Under the pieces are notes generated by a model, which saw only the letters and a program-made list of their open reading frames with translations, made no database searches and was not told the DNA's origin. A DNA stretch of 64,000 bases from Xanthomonas prunicola. Its GTDB lineage: Bacteria > Pseudomonadota > Gammaproteobacteria > Xanthomonadales > Xanthomonadaceae. Below, in pieces: positions 41,676 through 50,293 of this stretch (positions are counted from its first letter, which is position 1; each line of letters starts with the position of its first letter). The position numbers and the translations under genes were made by a program. Location of the stretch: contig NZ_PHKV01000002.1 in assembly GCF_002846205.1 (NCBI RefSeq), forward strand, positions 62,001 to 126,000, in the 5' to 3' direction.

Positions 41676-44155
41676 ACGTCGTGCGCCAAGCCGCGCGGGC
41701 AGTGCGCCGCGAATTCCTGGCCGGCGATCTGCTGACCGTGTTCGCCGCGCTGGTGTTGGGCGTGGCGGTGATGACGGCGGTGGGCACCCTGGTCGACCGG
41801 GTCACCCTGGCGCTGACCTCCAGCGCGGCCGAAGTGCTCGGCGGCGATCTGGGCGTGACCGGGCGGCAGGAAATCCCGGCCGATTTTGCCGAAGAAGCCA
41901 AACGGCGTGGCCTGCAGAGCACGCGCATGGTCAGCTTCCCCAGCGTGTTGTTCCATGGCGATGCCAGCCAGATGGCCAATATCCGCGGCGTGGGTGCGGG
42001 CTACCCGCTGCGCGGGCAGCTGCTGGTGTCCAAGGATGGCACCGGGACGGAAGGCAGCGTCGCCAGCGCGCCGCCGCCGGGCCAGGCCTATGCCGATCCG
42101 CGGCTGCTGGAAACACTGGGCCTGCGCGTTGGCGAGCAGCTGGAATTCGGCGCCGGCCATCTGACCATCACCGGCGTGTTGCGCGCCGAGCCGGATGCCT
42201 CTGGCGAGCTGATGCAGCTTGCGCCGCCGCTGCTGGTCAACCGTGCCGATATCGACGGCGCCGGCCTGCTGGGCCCGGGCAGCCGCGCCTCCTACCGATT
42301 GATGTTTGCCGGTGCGCCGGACGCGATCGCCGACCTGCGCGCCTGGCTCAAGCCGCGCGCCAGCCAATACCGCCTGGTCGGCATCGAAGACACCCAGCGC
42401 GGCATGCGCGCCGCGTTCGATCGCGCCGGGCGTTTCCTGGCCCTGTCGGCCTTGCTGGCGGTGTTGTTGTCCGGCGTCGCCACTGCGCTGGCGGCCAACC
42501 GGTTTGCGATGCGGCGCATCGACACCGTGGCGGTGCTGCGCTGCCTGGGCGCCAGGCAGCGCGACATCCTGGCGATGCTGTCGCTGCAGTTGCTGCTGAC
42601 CGCGATCCCGGCCTGTCTGGTCGGCATTGGCTTGGGCATGCTGGCGCAGGAAGGCCTCGTACAGGCGCTGGGCAGCCTGATCCCGAACCGGCTGCCGCTG
42701 CCACAGGCCACGCCGGCCCTGGCCGGTGCAGGCATCGGCCTGGTGCTGTTGCTGGGCTTCGGTCTGCCACCGCTGTTGCGGCTGCGCAACGTGCCGCCAA
42801 TGCGCGTGCTCAACCGCAGTTTTGCTGCGGTGCCGCCGAGCTCGTTGCTGGTCTACGGCGCGGCGTTGGCCGCGACGCTGGCGCTCACCGTCTACGCCAC
42901 TGGCAACTTGGTGCTGGCCGGCTGGGTGTTGGGCGGCCTTGCCGCGCTGGCACTGGTGGCGATGTTGCTGGGGCTGGGCTTGCTGGCGTTGCTGCGGCCG
43001 ATCCAGCACCGCCTGCGCGGTTCCTGGAAGCTGGGCCTTGCCTCGCTGACGCGGCGCCGCGGGCTGAGTGTGGTGCAGTTGGTCGGGCTGTCGCTGTCGT
43101 TATGTGCGCTGTTGCTGCTGGCGGTGGTTGGCCCAGGCCTGCTTGGCCAGTGGCGCGATCGCTTGCCGGCGGACACGCCGAACTACTTTCTCATGAACAT
43201 CCAGCCCGAACAGACCCAGCCAGTGCTGCAGACGCTGCGCGGCCTGGGTGTGGAGGGCGCGGCAGTGGAGCCGTTCTCCACCGGCCGCCTGGTCGCCATC
43301 AACGACAAACCGCCGGTGCGCGACGATCGCGACCCGCAGGACGATGGCGACGGTGACAACCGCCCAGTCAATTTTTCCTGGCGGCATGCATTCCCGCCGG
43401 CAAATACGCTGCTGCAGGGCAAATTCTGGGCAGCCGATAGCACCGCCGCAGAAGCGTCGGTGGAAGAAGGCTGGGCGCAGCGCTACCAGCTCAAACTGGG
43501 CGATCGCATCACCTTGCTGCTGGGCGAACAGCAACGCACGTTCACCGTGACCAGCATCCGCAAGGCCGATTGGGATTCATTCCGGGTCAACTTCTTCCTG
43601 CTGCTCAACCAGGGATCGGTCGGCGATGCGCCGTACAACCTGATTTCCGCCTTCCACCTGCCGCCCGGCACTGCGTCCAAGCTGGCGTCCTTGAGCCGCG
43701 ACTATCCCAATATCTCGTTGCTGGATATCGACGCCATCCTGGGCCGCGTACGCGAGGTGATCGACCAGGTAGCGCAGGCGGTGCAGTTGGTGATGGGCTT
43801 CAGCCTGCTCGCCGGCGTGCTGGTATTGCTGGCCGCGTTGCAGGCCACCGCTGGCGAGCGACGTTACGACAGCGCGGTGTTGCGCACGCTGGGCGCACGC
43901 CGTGGTCAGTTGCGCGGTGCGGTGCTGGTGGAATTCGGTGCACTCGGCTTGCTGGCCGCCACGCTGGCGGTCACCGCTGCGGCCGTGATCGGCGCGGTGG
44001 TCGGGAAGCAGGCATTCGACATCGCGTTGACGCCGGATTGGCCGCGGCTGCTGATCGGCGGCGCCTTCGGGTTGGCCTTGAGCCTGCTGGCGGGTTGGTC
44101 GGGCACCCGGCGCATCCTGTCCACGCCGCCGGCGTTGGCGTTGCGTAGCGAATAA
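41672..44155 (+). CDS. ybbP: YbbP-like ABC transporter permease (FtsX family)
   Basis: An 827-residue inner-membrane permease with a first membrane segment near the N-terminus, a large periplasmic MacB-like domain (residues about 45-250), a cluster of membrane helices about 260-500, a second periplasmic domain about 510-690, and a final FtsX domain (VMGFSLLAGVLVLLAALQAT...RTLGARRGQL). With YbbA and TesA it forms a module conserved across proteobacteria, suggested to move lipids or hydrophobic compounds; the true substrate is unknown. Confidence 0.93.
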   Translation: MNVVRQAARAVRREFLAGDLLTVFAALVLGVAVMTAVGTLVDRVTLALTSSAAEVLGGDLGVTGRQEIPADFAEEAKRRGLQSTRMVSFPSVLFHGDASQMANIRGVGAGYPLRGQLLVSKDGTGTEGSVASAPPPGQAYADPRLLETLGLRVGEQLEFGAGHLTITGVLRAEPDASGELMQLAPPLLVNRADIDGAGLLGPGSRASYRLMFAGAPDAIADLRAWLKPRASQYRLVGIEDTQRGMRAAFDRAGRFLALSALLAVLLSGVATALAANRFAMRRIDTVAVLRCLGARQRDILAMLSLQLLLTAIPACLVGIGLGMLAQEGLVQALGSLIPNRLPLPQATPALAGAGIGLVLLLGFGLPPLLRLRNVPPMRVLNRSFAAVPPSSLLVYGAALAATLALTVYATGNLVLAGWVLGGLAALALVAMLLGLGLLALLRPIQHRLRGSWKLGLASLTRRRGLSVVQLVGLSLSLCALLLLAVVGPGLLGQWRDRLPADTPNYFLMNIQPEQTQPVLQTLRGLGVEGAAVEPFSTGRLVAINDKPPVRDDRDPQDDGDGDNRPVNFSWRHAFPPANTLLQGKFWAADSTAAEASVEEGWAQRYQLKLGDRITLLLGEQQRTFTVTSIRKADWDSFRVNFFLLLNQGSVGDAPYNLISAFHLPPGTASKLASLSRDYPNISLLDIDAILGRVREVIDQVAQAVQLVMGFSLLAGVLVLLAALQATAGERRYDSAVLRTLGARRGQLRGAVLVEFGALGLLAATLAVTAAAVIGAVVGKQAFDIALTPDWPRLLIGGAFGLALSLLAGWSGTRRILSTPPALALRSE

Positions 44156-44222
44156 GCGCAGCCAACAACACAGCTGCGCAGCTGTCTGACGGCTGCTCGC
44201 TACGTGTTGGCCGCCGCTCTAG
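44156..44222. repeat. Nested palindrome downstream of ybbP
   Basis: A perfect 16-bp palindrome ACAGCTGCGCAGCTGT (44170-44185) lies inside longer inverted arms GCCAACA (44161-44167) and TGTTGGC (44205-44211). The modules CGTCAGAC, GCTCGCTACGT and AGAGCGGC (some inverted) match those between pdxA and ksgA. It may terminate transcription of ybbAP and may belong to a dispersed element family. Confidence 0.45.
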
Positions 44223-44448
44223 GCGCGCGGGAACGCCGCGCATGCTGGCGTCGGCATGCGCTGTGCCGGCAATCAGCGCAACGGAGGTTGCCGCGCGTGC
44301 CATGCGGCGCTCGCTAGCAGGGCTTGCATATACCGGCAACGCATAAGCACCTTGCAAATCGTACGTTCGCAGCGGCGACACGACTGCCTAGAGTGGTGTG
44401 TCCGGTCGCCGGCCCAGGCGGCCTTTCGTTGCGTCGAGGTGCCACGTC

Positions 44449-45366
44449 ATGGTCAGCATCACTTCCGCAGCGCGTGTGCAGACGCCGCGCGATGCGCCTT
44501 CCCCCGTGCAGAGCTCCAGCGTCAGGATCGTGGCGTTCGATGGCCCGCTGGGCGCCGAGGTGATCGGCCTGGACCTCTCGCAACCGCTGGATGCCGACAC
44601 CTTCGCCCGCATCCATCGGGCGCATCTGGATCACCACGTACTGGTGTTTCGCGATCAACGCATCACACCGGCCCAGCAGGTGGAGTTCAGCCGTCGCTTC
44701 GGACCGTTGCAGATTCATGTGCTGCGCAATTTCCAACTGCGTGGACATCCGGAAGTGTTGGTGGTGTCCAACATCAAGGAGAATGGCGAGCCGATCGGCC
44801 TGGGCGACGCCGGACATTATTGGCACTCGGATCTGTCGTACAAGGAAACTCCGAGCCTGGGATCGCTGCTGCATGCGCAGGAGCTGCCTGCCCAAGGCGG
44901 CGATACCCTGTTTGCCAACCAGCATCTGGCGTGGCAAACGCTGCCCGAATCGCTCAAGCGCACGGTGCAGGACCTGCGTGCCGAACACAGTTATCTGGCC
45001 AAGTACGAAGAGTTGCGCGCGCGTAATCCGTGGCGCCCGGCACTGACGCCCGAGCAGATTTCCGAAGTGACACCCGTGCAGCATCCGGTGGTGCGTACGC
45101 ATCCGGAAACCGGCCGCAAGGCGCTGTTCGTCAGCGAACATTTCACCACCCGCATTGTCGGCCTTCCCGAAGACGAAAGCCGCGCGCTGCTGCACACACT
45201 CTTCGAGCACACCACGCGCGCTGCGCTGGTGTATCGACATCGCTGGCAGCCGCACGACATGGTGTTCTGGGACAACCGTTCGGTGATGCATCTGGCAGCA
45301 GGTACGCCGGATCATCTGCGCCGTCGGCTCAACCGCACCACCATCGAAGGCGATGCGCCGTTCTGA
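44449..45366 (+). CDS. TauD/TfdA-family Fe(II)/2-oxoglutarate dioxygenase
   Basis: A 305-residue 2-oxoglutarate-dependent dioxygenase. The iron facial triad is His126 and Asp128 in GHYWHSDLSYK with distal His281 in NRSVMHLA; Arg residues in RRRLNRTTIEGD (about 292-296) bind 2-oxoglutarate. The C-terminal motif NRTTIEGDAPF is TauD-like. Because an ABC importer of sulfonate type follows 40 bases later, the substrate is probably a sulfonate such as taurine, from which sulfite is released; other TauD-fold substrates such as alkyl sulfates are possible. Confidence 0.9.
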   Translation: MVSITSAARVQTPRDAPSPVQSSSVRIVAFDGPLGAEVIGLDLSQPLDADTFARIHRAHLDHHVLVFRDQRITPAQQVEFSRRFGPLQIHVLRNFQLRGHPEVLVVSNIKENGEPIGLGDAGHYWHSDLSYKETPSLGSLLHAQELPAQGGDTLFANQHLAWQTLPESLKRTVQDLRAEHSYLAKYEELRARNPWRPALTPEQISEVTPVQHPVVRTHPETGRKALFVSEHFTTRIVGLPEDESRALLHTLFEHTTRAALVYRHRWQPHDMVFWDNRSVMHLAAGTPDHLRRRLNRTTIEGDAPF

Positions 45367-45407
45367 GCATGCACCTGTTCCCTCCCCCTTTCCGACTGGA
45401 GCGCCGC

Positions 45408-46454
45408 ATGCGTTTGACTGTCACTTCTCACGCGCCCGCCCAGCGCTGGCGTTTTTTGCGGCGTATCGCGCTGCTGGTGTTGGCTGCGCTGCCGCTGCTA
45501 CATAGCGCGCATGCGCACGCCGAAGGCAAGCTGCGTATCGCCAAACAATTCGGCATCGTCTACCTGCTGCTGGACGTGGCGCAGGATCAAAAGTTGATCG
45601 AACAGCAGGGCAAGGCCGCCGGCGTGGATATCGACGTGCAGTTTCTGCAGCTCTCCGGCGGCGCGGCGGTCAACGATGCCTTGCTCACCGGTTCGATCGA
45701 TATCGCAGGCGCAGGCGTCGGGCCGCTGCTCACCATCTGGGACCGCACGCGCGGCCGGCAGAATGTGCGTGGTGTGGCCTCGCTGGGCAATTTCCCGTAC
45801 TACCTGATCAGCAACAACCCGCGCATCAGATCCATTGGCGATTTCACTCCAAAGGACCACATTGCGGTCCCTGCGACGGGTGTCTCGGTGCAATCACGTT
45901 TCTTGCAACACGCATCGCAACAATGCTGGGGCGACAAGGGCACCCATCAGCTCGATGCGCTGCAGGTCGCGTTGCCGCATCCGGATGCCGCCGCGGCGAT
46001 CATCCGTGGGCGCAGCGAAATCACCGCGCATTTCGCCAGCCCGCCGTTTCAGGAGCAGGAGCTGTCTCGCAATCCGGCCGCGCACATCGTCACCAGCTCG
46101 TACGAGATCGAAGGCGGCCCGTCGTCGGCAACGGTGCTGTATGCCACCGAAAAATTCCGCAGCGACAATCCCAAGACCTACCGCGCGTTTGTCGCAGCAC
46201 TGGATCAGGCAGCGAAGTTCGTCACTGCCCATCCGGAGCAGGCGGCCGATATCTTTTTGCGTCGTAACGGGTCGAGCATCGACCGCGCGCTGGTCCTGCA
46301 GATTCTCAAGGACCCCAAGGTGCAGTTCACCGTGGCGCCGCAGAACACGCTGGGACTGGGCAAATTCATGCAGCGCAGCGGTGCGATCAAGCAGGCACCC
46401 GCCAAGGTGGGCGATTATTTCTTCGATGACCCGCTGATTGCGGGCGGGAGCTAA
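45408..46454 (+). CDS. ABC transporter substrate-binding protein (sulfonate/nitrate type)
   Basis: A 348-residue periplasmic solute-binding protein with signal peptide (RRIALLVLAALPLLHSAHAHA). The fold matches SsuA/TauA/NMT1 proteins: LRIAKQFGIVYLLLDVAQDQKLIEQQG, LSGGAAVNDALLTGSIDIAGAGVGP and the domain-crossing DHIAVPATGVSVQSRFLQ. An ATG at 45369 is possible, but GGAG before 45408 and the signal peptide favour 45408. It delivers ligand to the importer encoded next. Confidence 0.88.
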   Translation: MRLTVTSHAPAQRWRFLRRIALLVLAALPLLHSAHAHAEGKLRIAKQFGIVYLLLDVAQDQKLIEQQGKAAGVDIDVQFLQLSGGAAVNDALLTGSIDIAGAGVGPLLTIWDRTRGRQNVRGVASLGNFPYYLISNNPRIRSIGDFTPKDHIAVPATGVSVQSRFLQHASQQCWGDKGTHQLDALQVALPHPDAAAAIIRGRSEITAHFASPPFQEQELSRNPAAHIVTSSYEIEGGPSSATVLYATEKFRSDNPKTYRAFVAALDQAAKFVTAHPEQAADIFLRRNGSSIDRALVLQILKDPKVQFTVAPQNTLGLGKFMQRSGAIKQAPAKVGDYFFDDPLIAGGS

Positions 46455-46457
46455 GCG

Positions 46458-47291
46458 ATGAGTGCGCCGCTGCTGCAAGTCGATCATGTCAGCCTGGAAT
46501 ACGCCTCCGCGCAACGCGTGGTGCGGGCCACCCATCGTGTGCGCTTCGATGTGCATGAGGCCGACCGCTTCGTGCTGCTGGGGCCATCGGGATGCGGCAA
46601 ATCCACCCTGCTCAAGGCGGTTGCCGGTTTCGTTGCACCGCGCGAAGGGCAGATCCGTCTGGATGGTCTTGCGGTCACCGGGCCGGGGCCAGACCGGGTG
46701 GTGGTGTTCCAGGAATTCGACCAGCTGGCACCATGGAAGACCGTACGCCAGAACGTGGTGTTCGGCCTGCTCGCAGCGCGCAAGCTCGGCCGCGCTGAAG
46801 CGCGCGAGCGCGCCGATGAAAGTCTGGCCCAGGTCGGGCTGAGTGCATTCGCGGATGCCTACCCGCACACCTTGTCCGGCGGCATGAAACAGCGCGTGGC
46901 AATCGCACGCGCACTGGCGATGCGCCCGCGCGTGCTGCTGATGGACGAACCGTTCGCGGCATTGGATGCGTTGACGCGTTCGCGCATGCAGGAGCAGGTG
47001 CTGGAATTATGGGAACACTCGCGGTTCACGCTGTTGTTCGTCACCCATTCCATCGAAGAAGCGCTGGTGGTCGGCAACCGCGTCTTGCTGTTGTCGCCGC
47101 ACCCGGGCCAGGTACGCGCCGAACTCAACGCGCATGCATTCAGCCCGCACAGCGCCGGTAGCGTGGCATTCCAGCAAACCGCGCAACGCATTCACCGACT
47201 GCTGTTCGATCTGCCCGATGAGACGCTGGACGACGACAAGGTGGCACCGCTGCGTCGCTCCTCCTTGCGCCAACGTGAGGCACTGACATGA
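46458..47291 (+). CDS. ABC transporter ATPase (SsuB/TauB-like)
   Basis: A 277-residue ATPase of the nitrate/sulfonate import family. Walker A GPSGCGKST, Q loop VVFQEFDQLAPW, signature LSGGMKQRVAIARAL, Walker B VLLMDEPFAALDA and H-loop VTHSIEEAL are complete. It follows the binding-protein gene by three bases and overlaps the permease gene (ATGA at 47288-47291). Confidence 0.92.
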   Translation: MSAPLLQVDHVSLEYASAQRVVRATHRVRFDVHEADRFVLLGPSGCGKSTLLKAVAGFVAPREGQIRLDGLAVTGPGPDRVVVFQEFDQLAPWKTVRQNVVFGLLAARKLGRAEARERADESLAQVGLSAFADAYPHTLSGGMKQRVAIARALAMRPRVLLMDEPFAALDALTRSRMQEQVLELWEHSRFTLLFVTHSIEEALVVGNRVLLLSPHPGQVRAELNAHAFSPHSAGSVAFQQTAQRIHRLLFDLPDETLDDDKVAPLRRSSLRQREALT

Positions 47292-48172
47292 GCCGCAACA
47301 CCGCGACCGCACTGCCGCCGATTCCGCCGGTGCGGCCCGAGTACGAAGTGGCATTGACACCGCTGGACCCTGCCCTGGTCGCCGCTGCGACGCCCACGCG
47401 TTGGCAGGCACCGCCGTGGCTGCGCAAAGCACTGGTGCTGGCGGTCTTGGTCGCGGTCTGGGAAGTCGCCGCGCGCGTGGTCGGCGACGACCTGATGCTA
47501 CCCAGTGCACTGCAGACCGCGCGCGCGTTTTACGACGGGCTGCTATCGGGCGAATTGCTGCGCCGTGTCGGCGCCTCGTTACGCGTGCTGGCGCAAGGCT
47601 ATGCGCTGGGGGTGTTGTTGGCCTTCGTGTTGACCGCACTGGCCGCATCCACGCGCTGGGGCCGCGACGTGCTCGGCACGCTGACCGCCATGTTCAACCC
47701 GCTGCCCGCCATCGCGCTGTTGCCATTGGCCTTGCTCTGGTTCGGACTGGGCACCGGCAGCCTGGTGTTCGTGCTGGTGCATTCGGTGCTGTGGCCGCTG
47801 GCCCTGACCACCTACGCCGGCTTCCAGGCTGTGCCGGAGACACTGCGCATGGCCGGGCGTAATTACGGCCTGCGCGGGCCGCGCTATGTGGCGCAGCTGC
47901 TGATCCCGGCGGCACTGCCGGCGATCCTGTCCGGGCTGAAGATCGGCTGGGCGTTCGCCTGGCGCACGTTGATCGCCGCCGAGCTGGTCTTCGGCGCCAC
48001 CTCCGGCCAGGGCGGTTTTGGTTGGTACATCTTCCAAAACCGCAACGAGCTCTACACCGACAAGGTCTTTGCCGGGCTGGCGATGGTGATTGTACTGGGG
48101 CTGCTGGTGGAAGGCGTCGTGTTTCAGGCGATTGAGCGGCTGACCGTGCGCCGCTGGGGCATGCAGCGCTAG
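47288..48172 (+). CDS. ABC transporter permease (SsuC/TauC-like)
   Basis: A 294-residue inner-membrane permease with about six membrane segments and the EAA-type loop contacting the ATPase (MAGRNYGLRGPRYVAQLLIPAALPAILSGLKIGWAFAW). The N-terminal 50 residues are cytoplasmic and Pro-rich. Last gene of the TauD-binding protein-ATPase-permease unit, which would import and use organic sulfonates as a sulfur source. Confidence 0.92.
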   Translation: MSRNTATALPPIPPVRPEYEVALTPLDPALVAAATPTRWQAPPWLRKALVLAVLVAVWEVAARVVGDDLMLPSALQTARAFYDGLLSGELLRRVGASLRVLAQGYALGVLLAFVLTALAASTRWGRDVLGTLTAMFNPLPAIALLPLALLWFGLGTGSLVFVLVHSVLWPLALTTYAGFQAVPETLRMAGRNYGLRGPRYVAQLLIPAALPAILSGLKIGWAFAWRTLIAAELVFGATSGQGGFGWYIFQNRNELYTDKVFAGLAMVIVLGLLVEGVVFQAIERLTVRRWGMQR

Positions 48173-48254
48173 AGCGGCGGCGTCGGCACGGTCGCGTGCG
48201 CTTAACGCAGTTGGCTTATGCTTCGCCCCCCATTCTCTGCCGCTCGCCGCCGCC

Positions 48255-48608
48255 ATGCCCACCGCCCCCTTTACTGCCTACATCTACCCGGTCCTGCTGT
48301 TGCTGGCCAGCAATGTGTTCATGACCTTCGCCTGGTACGGGCATCTGAAGTACAAAAGCACGCCGCTGATGATCGCGATCATGGTCAGCTGGGGCATCGC
48401 GTTCTTTGAATACTGCCTGCAGGTGCCGGGTAACCGTCTTGGCAGCGCAGTGTATTCGGCGCCGCAGCTGAAGGGCATGCAAGAAGTCATCACGCTGCTG
48501 GTGTTCGCCGGTTTCTCCACGTTCTACCTGGGGCAGTCGTTGAAGTGGAATCACTGGGCGGCGTTTGGGCTGATCTTGGTGGCGGCGTTTCTGATGTTCA
48601 AGGAATAA
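48255..48608 (+). CDS. DMT-family small membrane protein (DUF486)
   Basis: A 117-residue protein of four membrane segments: YIYPVLLLLASNVFMTFAWYGHLK, MIAIMVSWGIAFFEYCLQVPGNR, LKGMQEVITLLVFAGFSTFY and WNHWAAFGLILVAAFLMFKE. The AWYGHLK and FFEYCLQVPGNRLG motifs are those of the DUF486 family within the DMT clan. Function unknown; not obviously part of the sulfonate operon. Confidence 0.9.
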   Translation: MPTAPFTAYIYPVLLLLASNVFMTFAWYGHLKYKSTPLMIAIMVSWGIAFFEYCLQVPGNRLGSAVYSAPQLKGMQEVITLLVFAGFSTFYLGQSLKWNHWAAFGLILVAAFLMFKE

Positions 48609-48619
48609 GCAATTCCCTG

Positions 48620-48685
48620 TAGGAACGCGCTGGCGCGCGCCGAGGCGTTACCGATCCAGCCTCATCGCGCGCCAGCGCGCTCCTA
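48620..48685. repeat. REP-like paired repeat forming a long hairpin
   Basis: The 20-base arms at 48620-48639 and 48666-48685 are inverted copies of each other, identical in 19 of 20 positions, with a 26-base loop. The repeat unit contains TAGGAGCGCGCTGGCGCGCG, similar to REP sequences of Xanthomonas and Pseudomonas. It lies between the convergent DUF486 and DUF6607 genes, where it can end transcription of both. Confidence 0.75.
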
Positions 48686-48702
48686 CGCATCATGCGATGG
48701 GC

Positions 48703-49626
48703 TCAATTCGCGCGTTCCACCCACTGCGCGAACACCGCATCGATGTGTGCGTCCTTGACGCGTTTGCCCCGTTGCACCGACTCGGCCTGCTCGAACATCG
48801 GCATGATCATCGCCATGCCATCTGGCTTGGTTTTCAGGTGCAGGCCCGATGGTGTTTCCAGGAATGTGGACCAGCGCGTGCGCACCTTGGCCCAATATCC
48901 CTGCGTGCCTTTCCAGTACGCATAGGCGGGGGCGAAGTCCATCTCGGTGGTCTTGCGGTAATCGTTGAAGCCGAACTCGCGCGCAATCGCTTCCTGTGTT
49001 CCGTCCGGCTTGCGCAACACCTTGGTGTTGAACTGTTCGTGGGTCCAACCGTTCGGCGTGAGCGTGTGGCGGTTGATCACCGACAGCGCGTTGTAGTCGC
49101 TGCGCTTGGTGTACTCGCGCCGCGGCAACGGGCGCCAGCTCAGATCACTGGTCCAGGTGGGATGGCCATCGGCGTAGTCCCAGCGGCCGGTGCCGCAATA
49201 GCGCGGCGCGTCGCTGACTTCATACACGCATTGGGTCCAGGCGCCGGTGGTGACTGCCGGCGGCAACGCATGCACGGTCCAGGTCTGCTCGGCGCTGAAT
49301 TCGAAACGCTGCGGCGCCTCGTAGATCCAGTCCTGCCGCCAATGCTTGGTCACGTGCTTGGTCTTGTCGTCGACCAGCAGATGCTGCAGCACCAGCTTGC
49401 GCGGTAAATCCTCCACCACGATCACCACTTCGCTGGCGCCGCTGCGCATGGCCGACGCACGCTCGTAACCGGGCTTGAGCAACACGGTTTCGTCGAACGC
49501 AAAATCCACCGCGTATTCGCCCTGCATCGCCAGGATGCTCTGGCGATCGCGCTGGGCGTCGGCGGCGGCAATCAACGGCAACAGGCTCAGCGTGGCGGCA
49601 ATACAGCGGGGAAACAGTCGGCGCAT
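48703..49626 (-). CDS. DUF6607-family exported protein of the heme operon
   Basis: A 307-residue exported protein with signal peptide (CIAATLSLLPLIAAADA). It matches the DUF6607 family by motifs I recall: QSILAMQGEYAVDFAFDETVLLKPGYE, HWRQDWIYEAP, GRWDYADGHPTWTSD, RREYTKRSDYNAL. The fold may be a lipocalin-like barrel, given the alternating strands. It is the last gene of the hemP-receptor-unknown-DUF6607 unit, suggesting a role in heme handling in the periplasm. No direct evidence for heme binding is visible. Confidence 0.75.
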   Translation of the reverse strand: MRRLFPRCIAATLSLLPLIAAADAQRDRQSILAMQGEYAVDFAFDETVLLKPGYERASAMRSGASEVVIVVEDLPRKLVLQHLLVDDKTKHVTKHWRQDWIYEAPQRFEFSAEQTWTVHALPPAVTTGAWTQCVYEVSDAPRYCGTGRWDYADGHPTWTSDLSWRPLPRREYTKRSDYNALSVINRHTLTPNGWTHEQFNTKVLRKPDGTQEAIAREFGFNDYRKTTEMDFAPAYAYWKGTQGYWAKVRTRWSTFLETPSGLHLKTKPDGMAMIMPMFEQAESVQRGKRVKDAHIDAVFAQWVERAN

Positions 49627-49655
49627 TGGAAGTCTCTTTGTTGATCTTGGGAACG

Positions 49656-50288
49656 TCAGCGGCGCAAGCGCAGCAGCGACGTCGTCATATCGGTGGGATC
49701 GGAGCCGCGTGCGTTTGCAGCGGCAGTGCGCAGCGCCGCAGCATGTGCACAGCAGCAATCGTCCACCGCCACGCGGCCGTCGATGCCCTCTTGACGTGCG
49801 AGCCGAGCGGCGACCTCCGCGCCCAGTGCCGAGACGGTAGCCAGGCTGGCGGTGATGGGGTGATCGTGGCCGGCCGCAGGCTGCAAGCGAAGTGCGCTCA
49901 AACGCCATGCGTCGCCGCGCAGGCGTCCGGCCAGGCGGCGCCATAGCCGTTCGCCGACGCCCAGCTCATGCGTGTCCGTTGGCAGTGGTGGCAGCCGCGA
50001 CACCAGGCGGTCCCAGTTCAGGAAATCGCTGTCGGGCAACAGGCAGAGCCGCCAACAGCAGTGTCCTGCGGCATCGAAGAACCAGATGCTTTCGCGCACG
50101 CCGTCGCTGTCGACTTGACGGCACGCCGCCGCTGCAACCGCGTGCTGCCAACCATCCAGTTCGTTGCCCAACGCGGGCCGATATAGGCATAGCACTTTGC
50201 CCAGGGCCGCCAGCTGCTGCGGTCGCGGCAACGCCGCGCGGCTGGCACGGGCCTGCGAGGACAGCGGCAATGCGCGGACGTTTGGCAT
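49656..50288 (-). CDS. Uncharacterised protein of the heme-uptake operon
   Basis: A 210-residue protein without signal peptide or membrane segment, so cytoplasmic. No family was recognised. Notable is a run of cysteines in VDDCCCAHAAALR near the C-terminus and another pair CC in GHCCWRLCLLPDSDFLNWD. The start lies five bases after the stop of the TonB receptor, with no gap for a promoter. Similar-sized genes beside heme receptors in related bacteria are called hemin transport proteins, but nothing here proves heme binding. Confidence 0.7.
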   Translation of the reverse strand: MPNVRALPLSSQARASRAALPRPQQLAALGKVLCLYRPALGNELDGWQHAVAAAACRQVDSDGVRESIWFFDAAGHCCWRLCLLPDSDFLNWDRLVSRLPPLPTDTHELGVGERLWRRLAGRLRGDAWRLSALRLQPAAGHDHPITASLATVSALGAEVAARLARQEGIDGRVAVDDCCCAHAAALRTAAANARGSDPTDMTTSLLRLRR

Positions 50289-50293
50289 GGCCG

